Positions 46,367 through 55,812 of a stretch of DNA of 64,000 nt are shown piece by piece. Both the position numbers and the translations under genes were made by a program. The notes under the pieces were generated by a model. The model worked only from the letters and a program-made list of their open reading frames with translations, searched no databases and was not told the DNA's origin. Numbering within the stretch: position 1 is the stretch's first letter; each line of letters starts with the position of its first letter. Source of the DNA: Artocarpus heterophyllus. Taxonomy: Eukaryota > Streptophyta > Magnoliopsida > Rosales > Moraceae. The stretch is from NCBI GenBank assembly GCA_025403435.1, contig CM046330.1, forward strand, positions 25,793,507 through 25,857,506, in the 5' to 3' direction.

Positions 46367-48389
46367 TGTCGGAAACAAAGTGCGCAGCGGAATTTTTAAA
46401 AATTTTTCATCAGAGCAATTTCCAAAACACAAGTTTGACATGTTATATGTATAAATTAGACAGATCTTACTAACCTCAATGTGCCGAAGAACCTCCGCAA
46501 CCTGTGTAGAGAAGTAACGTTCTAGAAGAGCCTCAACCAACTAGTCTTCTTTGCTATTCTCTATCCACAATCGGAGTGAGTGTGGGCTCACACGTATAGC
46601 TCTTCCACCGGTGACTCTCCTTCCAACCAATAAAGAGAACCCAAAGCTAGTGCTCGTGATTTGTGAACAAAAGCTCTCAAGGAGTTTTCAGATGTTCACT
46701 AGAAGAGTGTCACTCTTAATCTCTCAAATTGATCTCTATTGATCTGAGTAAATCATGAGACTCACTCCCTTTATATAGCTATTGGTCCTAGGGTCAGTAC
46801 ATATCAGATTAGGTCTCAAAAACTCGAAACAGAATCAAGTTCGGATCAATATCTGATAAGATCTGCGTGAAAACGCGTAATCCTATCTCCGCTGATCGGT
46901 AGGCCGAACAGGCCAGTTCGGTAGGCCGAACACGTCATCCGGCAGGCCGAACTCCCGAGAAAAATCTCCACGAATCTTTTATTTTTCACCCGAGATTCTA
47001 AAGGATAAAGTCTCAGTTTTGATTCAAATAACCCAATAGAGAAGTTATCTGATCAAAACAAACTTTATCAAGATAATCTCTAAGAAAATAAATCAATTCA
47101 CAATAATTCTACAAGTTTATCTTGTTCTACTTTGTCCAAAATTAAAACAACCGATAAACAGACAAGAATTATCTGATCGCAATAATTCAATAAGTTTATC
47201 TTGAACTAATTTCTTACAAAATTAATTCAACCAATAAACATACATGAATTATTTGATTCTTACAAATTTTAAACAAATCTGATAAATCCGACATAAGTCA
47301 CCAATTATTGGAAAAGCACGCCGTGTTGTTACAGGATTTTGTGAGCTAGCAAAGGGGACCAAAATGGACCTATAAAGTTCAAGCTCATGATAATTATGAA
47401 ACCCAATATCCCAGATATACATTTCACAATTATCAACCCCAACGCTACTCCACTAAAAGCTTGGAGCTGCACTCTCGAACTTTATAGAATTACGAAGCTC
47501 ATGTAGCTAAGTCTCCATGACATATCATAGTATATCGCATCCTCATATGATCATCCATAATCGGCTTAAGGACAAGTTCTGTCTTACCTTCCCGATTATT
47601 TTTTATCTTACGTTCCATTGTCTCACCATTAGAAAACTTACCATCCAAAGATAGTATACCATTCAGTTACACCTATGTATCCAAATGGTTGAGCGCTCTA
47701 GTTTTTCAATTACAGGACAACGTATATAAGAGGATATCATTACTCCTAAAGAGGAGCTATGGATTCCATATCTATGAATAACAAGTCTACGCTATCAAGA
47801 GTCATGCCTCCAACGTACCGGCATGCATACCACTATAGAGATGTGGGAGTCACCCATTGGTACATCAAAAGACACAAGTCGAGATAACGGGTCCACTATT
47901 CATCTCAGAACTAAGATACAATACAAATGACTGTCTAAAGTGAATCGATTTGCCAAGACATAATTATTAATCCAAATCAATTCACTTTATGTCTCGATCC
48001 AACACGTCATCACCTATGACAACGTACCAATGTTTCTATTCACGGAGTCCAACTCCGATGGCTAGGACAAACCATCTCCCATCAGGGATATAGACAACAT
48101 AACAATCTTTACATGAATAAAGCACCCAACTTTATTCCCTCGATCACGGATCATATGTTTTTAGACCATCACCTTAAGAATCGTGTCTTCCGCATAATCA
48201 GTCCATCATATGCCCAATTCTTAAGGTTTAGACTGACAGTCTCAGACTACTATTTGCTTATCATACATTCAATAAGTATGAACGTAAAGAGGACAAGATT
48301 TGGTATATATAAATGAATAAATTCTTTATTGATAAAATGTCTCCAAAAATGTATTACATTTTTACTCCTTAGGGCATACATGTCTAACA
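46367..48389 (-). mobile_element. Copia B 5' LTR
   Basis: 2,023 bp, TGTCGGAAAC..GTCTAACA on the + strand. The TTATG target duplication follows at 48,390-48,394. Its palindrome array has three units (46,894, 46,916, 46,937) where the other B LTR has four. Confidence 0.93.
46894..46952. repeat. Three-unit palindrome array in B 5' LTR
   Basis: Units GATCGGTAGGCCGAAC, GTTCGGTAGGCCGAAC and ATCCGGCAGGCCGAAC at 22 and 21 bp spacing. Compared with the other B LTR, about 21 bp (one full unit plus spacer) is missing. Confidence 0.88.
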
Positions 48390-48394
48390 TTATG

Positions 48395-48584
48395 GGCCTA
48401 AATGGGCTAGCCTGGCCCATGATTTTCCATGGGCCATGCTGGGCCAGCCCATGGGCTAGCATATGTTGGCCCAGCCTAGCCCACCAGTATTTATGGGTCA
48501 AGTTGTGCCTTGAAAGGCCGGATCCATCACTGTAGCAAGACGGGCTCGGGCTGGCCCACAGGTCCCGGTCCATTGTTGCATCTT
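48395..48584. mobile_element. hAT-like element G, right part
   Basis: It continues G after the B insertion and is dense in GGCCCA/TGGGCC words. It ends ..CCATTGTTGCATCTTT before the second TAATCCAA (48,585-48,592). Its reverse complement (AAAGATGCAACAATGG) only loosely matches the left end. Confidence 0.6.
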
Positions 48585-48592
48585 TAATCCAA

Positions 48593-48835
48593 TTTGCTCA
48601 TGTGTTTATACTAAAAAGTATGTCTCGATTTGCTATTATTATTTTTTATGTTGATGATTTTAATATCATTGGGCTCATGAAGGTCTTATAGAGACGATAA
48701 ACATATTTAAAAAATGAATTTAAAATGAAAGGTTTAGGAAAAATAAAATTTTTTCTTGGCTTGTAGATCAATCATTTATTTGGTAGAATTTTCATTTATT
48801 AGTCAACTTAAATTAAAAAGGTGTTAAAATGTTTT
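48593..48835 (+). pseudogene. Copia F, middle part (RT with YVDD box)
   Basis: It resumes the RT frame left at 28,295: ..ICSCVYTKKYVS, FYVDDFNIIG (catalytic box), then LKNEFKMKGLGKIKFFLGL and ..GRIFIY. Stops and shifts are present. It ends near 48,835, where the Ty3 element E begins. Confidence 0.8.
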
Positions 48836-49832
48836 AGTATAAATAAATCCCATCCAATGAGTTCTCTCATGGTTGTACGATTCCTTGATGTGACATTTTT
48901 CTTGATCAATCTCGTCAACGGAGCTGCAATCTTCAAAAAATCCTTTACAAATTTCCTGTAATAACCTGCAAGACCTAAGAAACTGTGAATCTCCGCTACA
49001 TTCCTTGGTCGTTCCCACTCCAATATAGCCTCAATCTTAGACGGATCCATAGAATACTATGCTCCGAGATTACATGATCCAGAAACTTGACCTCAGTCAA
49101 CCAAAACTCTCACTTTTCCCTCTTAGCATACAACTGGTGCTCCCGCAGAGTCTGAAGCATGATCCGAAGATGCTGCTCATGCTCCTCCCAAGTCTTAGAA
49201 TACACAAGAATGTCATCGATGAACACAATCACGAACTGATCCAGATACGGCCTAAATATCCTATTCATCAAATCCATAAAAGCTACCAAAGCATTCGTCA
49301 ACCTAAATGACATAACCAGGAACTCAAAGTGCCCATACCGAGTCCTAAAAGCTGTCTTGGGAATATCCTCTTCCTTAATCCTGAGCTGATGATAACCCGA
49401 CCGCAAATCAATCTTTGAGAAGTACTGCGAACCTCCCAACTGATCAAACAACTCATCAATCCTGGGCAAGGGATACTTGTTCTTCACCGTAACACGATTC
49501 AGCTGTCGATAATCCACACATAACCTGAGAGTCCCATCGTGCTTCTTAGCAAACAAAACCGGTGCTCCCCACGGAGATGTGCTATTCTGAATATACCCCT
49601 TATCAGCAAGCTCCTGAAGTTGCTTCCTCAATTCCTTCATTTCTGTCGGCGCCATCCGATAAGGTGCCATAGAAATCGGTGACGTCCCTGGAAATAACTC
49701 GATACCAAACTCAATCTCCCGATGCGGTGGTAATCCTGGCAACTCGTCGGGGAAGGCATTCTCGAACTCATCAACCACCAGAATCGCTGCACTGCCACTC
49801 GAAAACATAGGGCTCGCAATCCAGATTGGCAA
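48836..49832 (-). pseudogene. Ty3/gypsy element E: reverse transcriptase and start of RNase H (truncated)
   Basis: On the - strand: [72 protein letters not shown] and the active site [16 protein letters not shown]. After a shift comes [19 protein letters not shown]. Homology stops near 48,890 and the remaining RNase H, integrase and 3' LTR are absent. PR-RT order and these motifs mark Ty3/gypsy; a Tekay/Del-like chromovirus is plausible but untested. Confidence 0.9.
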
Positions 49833-49998
49833 GAAAAGGACAACAACCTATATTCCTTCACCCTCCTAGACACGACTTCATGAGACGTTCACTCATTAAC
49901 CAATCACCACCACCCTGGTAAGTGATCACCGTCCCTCTATCAGACACTAGGGTCACTTTTCTAAGTTAGTAGTCCACGACTGCACTATACCTGGACAA

Positions 49999-50262
49999 CT
50001 AGTCTATCCCTAGAATTACATCATAGGAGCTCATGGGGAGTATAGTCAAATCACTTTTCAAAATCTCATCCCTAATCTTTATTTTACAGGATTTACACAT
50101 ACAATTTACACACACTCGCCTCAAGGGAAAAGTTATGACTAGGGGTTCATTAAACTCTTCTACCTCTAATCCCAAGGCATGTACAAAAGAACTCGAAATG
50201 AGAGAATGAGAGGCACCGGTATCGAATAAAACACGAGCTAAAGATCTAGAAACCAAGATCAT
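49999..50262 (-). pseudogene. Ty3/gypsy element E: protease
   Basis: MILVSRSLARVLFDTGASHS carries the aspartic protease active site DTGAS, followed by ..DLTILPMSSYDVILGID. Stops separate it from gag and RT. Confidence 0.87.
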
Positions 50263-51480
50263 ACCATCGACAACCGCGTTACCAGTCTAAGAATCTGACC
50301 CTCCAGATGCCATTGCATGAACCTGCACTGGCGCCTTCCCTTTTCCTCTACCGACATTGCTAGGTCCTGGATTACTCGACTGATGCTTCTGAGATGGAGA
50401 CAACTGCACACTACCTGAACTCGACGCTCGATACTGAGGAACACTGCGCTGAAAATGCTGCGGCTGCTGCCCCCGTGCCGGATATGAGAATTGCCGAGGA
50501 GAGAACTGGGGATACTGCAACTGCGGGTACTGCAGAGGCGGAGGTAAGGTCTGAGGCTGAGACTGAGACTGATGACTGGCATCCTCCCCGGTCTGAGATC
50601 CAAGACGAGCACTCCTAATCAGGCAATTCCTCTTGATGTGTCCGGGCTGCTGACAGAAATGACAATGAAAGCTGTAGGGATTGCTGCGCCCGCTGCAAGA
50701 TGAACTGCTGCTACCACTGGTCGCGCCACCTTGCTTGCCTTTCCCCGGAGCTGGGCGACTACTGGTGCTCTTCCTGCCACTCCTCTGCGGTCCTCCTGAA
50801 GCCTTGGCTCAGTCCTCACAATACTGCACATAATCATTCTCTACGGAGATCGTTGACGACATAAGCTCTCCGAAACTCCTAAGCCGTAGAGCAACCAACT
50901 GCCGCCAAATAGGAGCCTTGAGTCCTTCTTGAAACTTAATGCACTTCTCACGCTCCGATGCCACCGCTGATGGAGTAAACCTAGCAAACTCATTAAACTT
51001 TGCCTCATACTCCCGAACTGACAACTCACTCTACTGTAACCTGTAGAACTCAGCTGCCTTCTGATCTCTATACCCCTGCAAAAAATACCGATCATAGAAT
51101 AGCTCATCGAATCTGTCCCAACTGATATCACCACCGCGCTCCAGACGCTTAGCCTGTTTCCACCAAGTGTTAGCGCCACCCTCGAGCTTATACGTAGCAA
51201 ACTCCACACGATACTCCTCAAGCACACCAAGGGTATCAAATGCTTCAAGATCGAATCCAACCAATACTCTGCTAACTGCGAATCCCCATTGCCATCAAAA
51301 GTCAGAATAGACACCCGCCAGAATTTCTTAAAATACGCATACCAACTACCAACATCAGAATCTCCCGGTCTAGCCCTGGCTGCCATCTACCGAAAAGTCG
51401 CAAACATAGGACCTCATCATGCTTTCATCGTTCCCGAACTCGGCGTCAACTGTCGAGCGACGTCTAGGTGCCATTCTCTC
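50263..51480 (-). pseudogene. Ty3/gypsy element E: gag with zinc knuckle
   Basis: Gag pieces lie in several frames: KLEGGANTWWKQAKRLE, ISWDRFDELFYDRYF, MSVREYEAKFNEFARFTPSA (Retrotrans_gag). A CxxC..H...C knuckle near 50,630-50,680 (FCQQPGHIKRNC) and a Gln/Pro/Ser-rich linker follow. Frameshifts and stops show it is dead. Confidence 0.88.
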
Positions 51481-51564
51481 ACTTCTGAAAACAAAATTTA
51501 GACAGTCAGAGGTATTTCATTGTCAAACCTATGTGTGCACAATTCCCAAGGTTCATAACCTTGA

Positions 51565-51576
51565 GCTCTGATACCA
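51565..51576 (-). other. Primer-binding site of element E (initiator tRNA-Met type)
   Basis: On the - strand TGGTATCAGAGC lies three bases from the LTR end. It fixes the LTR border at 51,580 and the coding strand as minus. Confidence 0.9.
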
Positions 51577-51579
51577 TTT

Positions 51580-53721
51580 TGTCACGCCCCGGAGTACGGG
51601 ATGTGACGTGGTAGTTTATTTAAATTAATTAAATAAGAATTTAATTAAAAAAACCAATGGTTTAAGGATCAAATTAAGTGAGAAATAAGAAGATTTCAAA
51701 CACATTTTTATAAAAGAATTTATAATATTAAGCAAATAATAAAATTAATAAAGAACCGCGAGTATGGGTCCCACAGACCCACAACTTGTGCACACACATG
51801 GTACTGACAATATCATAAATACAATCATCAGTCCAGGATCTAAATATTGTTAAAATCTCACATGCCTTAATTAAATAATACAGAGATAAAATAATCCTTC
51901 TATTGTCCTGAGTTCAGTCCGAAGATCCTCTCCAAACCTAAATGGGAAACCACCTAGAGGGGAAAAATTTAAAACAAATAAAACGTGAGCGAAATGCGCA
52001 GTAGGACTAAGTTTATAAAATATTTAATTTAAAGAAACAGGTCATTCAAAAGAACCTTAAATAAATAAATAATAAATAAATTTGAGTAAAACTGTTCTTA
52101 CCCCAGAACAGTTTACTTGGACAACCAGAAATATCAGTTTCTTTTTCCTAGGCAAACCATAGTATCACCACCGTAGTGGCCTAGCTGGGTTTTGGGACCT
52201 GCCCCCAAGGTCGATCGCTACACGACCCAATCTCTGATATGGCATCATGCCTATGTGTTTATTATCATTATCATTCAAACCCAATTACCGAGTGTTGTCA
52301 TTTACATTCATTATGAAGTTCATTTCAGTTCACGGTGTATTAAAATATAATCGATAAATTCATTTTCCAAACAACCATTGAAAATATTTAATAGAAACCC
52401 TTTTTCAAAGCAAATCATTTCAAAACCAGGCTATCAAAGAAATGGGGTAGAAGTCCTACCTCAATACTCGTGTCGGTGCCTCATACCGTAATCTCGGTCC
52501 GCTATACGTTAGCTCCGCGGAACCACGAACGATCCTAAATACAAACTAAGTCGATCAATATCTAGTTCGAGACATTCTATGTTACTAAATCATTTCATGA
52601 TGTCCTAGTGTGCCATTTGTACCTTTAAAATCATCCTATAAGGTTGGAATTTAAATTAGGGTTCAAAACAGTGAAAACGGGTGAAAATCACAAAATTTTC
52701 ATGCCTCGGTTGGCCTGCCGGACGCCCTACTTCGGCCGGCCGAACTGTACAGTTTGGCCTGCCGGAAGCCAAGTCTGGTCGGCCGGTCATTTCCCTAGGT
52801 TCGGCCTGCCGGACAGAAGAACACCGGTCTGCCGATCCCTATTCTGGCCTGCCAAACACGCAGTTCGGCCTGCCGAACTGGGAAAACCTAGAAATTCCAG
52901 CCACGGGTTTCAATTTTCCCAAAACCCAAATCTTGATCCTAACCTGTTTTTCTCAAATCCCAGGCATAGAAAACATTCATAGATGATAGAAAAACATGTT
53001 AGACACTTTTGAACACATTCAAACAAGATTCAAACACAAAATCTTAAAAATCCAAAATAGGAAAAAATGAGGAAAAATAAAAATCTTGAATCAAATCCGT
53101 TTTTCTTCAATCTAAGCTTAGATTCTAGGTGTTCTAAGTTCATTTAACTCAAATCCAAGGTTTTCTAGGCTTTAAACAAACCTAGATTTCAAAAATGCAC
53201 GAAATTGAAATTTTGGAAAAAGTTTAGAAATTTCAAAAACTAACCTCAAATCGAAGCTTCAATCCGCGTTCTCGGCTGCTAAATCACGTCCCTGAGCTTC
53301 CTCCTTGCTAACCTGAAGCTTGGATTCGAAATTGGGTTTCAAAATTTTGAGAGAGATAGAGAGAGAGAGGGTTGCCGAGAGAGATCAAGAGAGAGAGAGA
53401 GGGTGTGTCGTGAGAGTGAAGAGAGAAGAGGGAGAGAGAGAATAAATAGAGAAAATCGGTGGGGCGGTTTTACTGTGCGAAAACCATGTGCCGCCCACGG
53501 TTTTGTAAAACGGAGTATTTCTAACATTTTACAAATTGTTGTCTTTTAAAACTCAAAACATCATTTTAAAACAATAAGAAATCATTGAATTCATCAAATT
53601 AACAAAACAACCAAAATTTAAAATCCAACCAAGTAATCAAATTAATGTTAAAACATTAATTATGACACACTAATTCATCATTTACATTACATTAACATTA
53701 AATAAATTTTGGAGCGTTACA
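51580..53721 (-). mobile_element. Ty3/gypsy element E 5' LTR (2,142 bp)
   Basis: + strand ends are TGTCACGCCCC (51,580) and GAGCGTTACA (53,721). The right side is followed directly by copia F RNase H. A CT-rich stretch on the - strand (53,345-53,440) and a TATTTAT-like box near 53,440 may mark the promoter. The palindrome array (52,708-52,878) would then lie in the transcribed leader. No partner LTR remains. Confidence 0.87.
52708..52878. repeat. Eight-unit palindrome array in Ty3 element E LTR
   Basis: Units at 52708, 52730, 52752, 52773, 52799, 52821, 52842 and 52863, with steps of 21-22 bp and one of 26. The best unit, GTTCGGCCTGCCGAAC (52,863), is the same word as in copia A and B. Sequences beside the array are unrelated to copia. 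Confidence 0.92.
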
Positions 53722-54310
53722 CCCTTATTGCTACATCTTTGAATCACGTTGAGATGTTGGTAATTCACGAGACAAGTCAAGAATGCCTATGGTTAAGATC
53801 TCTAGTGCAGTATATAAGAGAACATGTGATCTTCCATTTTTCAAAGAAAGTCTAACGGTGTTATATAAGGATAATACAGCTTGCATCACATAACATAGTT
53901 TTAAGAAGTTATATAAAAGGATATAGAACCGAACACATTTCACTAAAATTCTTTTTCACACGTGAACTTAAAAAAAAAGAGAAATAAATGTACATTATTA
54001 CTCCAGTTGACAAGTGATAGATTCATTTATAAAGACACTTCCTACAACATCATTGAAGAAGTTAGTGTACATTATTGGTATATGTCAACTTAGAGTCTTT
54101 GAAGAAAACATGTTGACATGAGAGGGAGAGACTGCATGATGTACTATTTTTTTACCTTACCCTAGGTTTTGTCCCATTGAGTTTTTCTTGCAAGGTTTTT
54201 AACAAGCAATTTCTAAATGCATAACATATAAGAATTATGTACTATCTGTTCCTTTATTAAGATTTTCTTCTACTGGGTTTTTTCTAGTAGGTATTTAGTA
54301 AGAGATATTC
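53722..54310 (+). pseudogene. Copia F, last part (RNase H and tail)
   Basis: RNase H reads ATSLNHVEMLVIHETSQECLWLRSLVQYIRE, through decayed sequence, to YIKGYRTEHIS.KFFFTREL. From 54,000 the frame decays. The T/C-rich end near 54,150-54,300 (..CCTTATTAAGATTTTCTTCTACTGGG) resembles the non-coding 3' tail of such elements. Confidence 0.72.
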
Positions 54311-55017
54311 TTTGTATAATGTGCAATGCCTCATCCGTCCACTGGGCCTCCTTTTGGGCCCACAGACTTTATGGGTATTTCACTCATTACTCAAACATAC
54401 TAGCCCCCATCGGACACCTGTTGACCCACATAGATTTCTTTCACATCCCTCATCATTTGAACCTGATACCTTTTGCTCGTAAGGTTCTTCAGTTGAATAC
54501 TTATGTCAATTGACTTACTATATATAAGTATTGCATATATGGTAACTATGATGTTTAGAATTATAATTTTTAACACAATATATAAAATATGTGTATAATC
54601 ATAATGTATAGCTTGTTATTTAAATTGCGTGAGTGTTTAATACTTATGTACTTGTATTAAAAATTCAACTTTTTTTTTTAAAAAATTAAAATTTATCTTA
54701 CTAACAACTTTTTAAAATTGCCTTTTTTTTAATTACATCCATCGAATTATTACATTTAGTTTTTTCACTTTAAAATTTTCAAATTTTAGTCCTTAATAAC
54801 TTTTAGTTATAATAGAGGAACCAAAATTGAAACAAAGTAATGTATTATGGACTAAAGTAGGATATTTTAAAAGTATATTGTTAAATATTTAAAGTCTAAT
54901 TAGTGGAGGGACTAAAACTGAAACAAAGTAATAAATTAAGACCAAAATGATATTTTTTAACATTAAAGACTAAATTAGGATTGAGGCTAAACCTCAAGGA
55001 CCATTAATGATATTAAT

Positions 55018-55182
55018 GAAGTGTTTGATAAGCATAATTAGAATAAATTTTTTTATTAGTATATAGTGTAAAGTCTTTATATGCTATAATAAAATATAAA
55101 AACTATTATATTATAAAATTTTTATATATTATAATATTTTAAACTTAAAAAGTAGTTTTGACGAAGCTCGCCAAACACCCTC
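55018..55182. repeat. MITE-like element with GTGTTTG/CAAACAC ends
   Basis: The left end GTGTTTGATAAGC and the right end GCTCGCCAAACAC are imperfect inverted repeats around a TATA-rich middle. The target duplication is not clear. Confidence 0.55.
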
Positions 55183-55599
55183 TTAAATCTATATTAAAAG
55201 CGAAGGGATTTTCAAACTAGGGCTGCCATTGTAACAATCCCTTTATTTAAAAAGAGAAAAAAAAAAAGATAATGGGGAACGAAACGAGTTGTCGTTTCAC
55301 TCCCCATGGAACTCCCGAGGATGACACCTTTGAAAAGCCTCCCGGCCTTCAGTTTCTTCTAATTCCCTTCTCGTCTTCTCCCAGCCAAGCGGCCGCACCG
55401 CCTTTCCCTCCTCCTCTCCGGCAGCCTCCGCACGCTCAAACCGACGGTCAATAACCGAAGAACTTCGCTTCATTCAATATTCTCTCTCCCCACTGATTTC
55501 GTTGTCGTTCTGATTCTGCCATCGCCCATCCTGTGAAGCTCGTTGTCTCAGGTTAGTAACCCAACTGCGAAATTTCCTTCTCATGTTTTGCTTTATATA

Positions 55600-55609
55600 T
55601 GTATGTGTG

Positions 55610-55640
<31 letters not shown>

Positions 55641-55641
55641 A
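55600..55641 (+). repeat. (TG)n/(TA)n microsatellite
   Basis: ATATATATATGTGTGTGTGTG-type repeat inside the probable 5' UTR intron of the helicase gene. Confidence 0.9.
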
Positions 55642-55812
55642 ATGTGTTTATTGTGCAATCTGTGTTGCTGTTTTTTTATGTTCCGTTTCGTGTTGTTCTT
55701 TTATTTTACCAATATCGTCTCTCATTTCCCTTAAACCCTTAAACCCTAATTCTGAAATCCTAGCAGCCCAGAGTTACGCATCAAAATCGGCGCCATACGA
55801 TTGGCAAAGTCA

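Larger units (their letters stand above)
54311..55812. other. Spacer and promoter/5' UTR region of the helicase gene
   Basis: An AT-rich spacer up to about 55,200 is followed by GC-richer sequence, likely promoter and 5' UTR. Two imperfect copies of a segment like ACTGAAACAAAGTAAT lie at about 54,828-54,880 and 54,907-54,958. A probable 5' UTR intron runs from GTTAGTAAC (about 55,553) to CCTAGCAG (about 55,764) and contains a (TG)n tract. The 60-codon open frame from 55,272 would be an upstream ORF at most. Confidence 0.5.

Noticed and set aside
55272..55454. Small gene upstream of the helicase (60 codons)
   Set aside because: It lies in the probable 5' UTR and is low in complexity. It is at best an upstream ORF.
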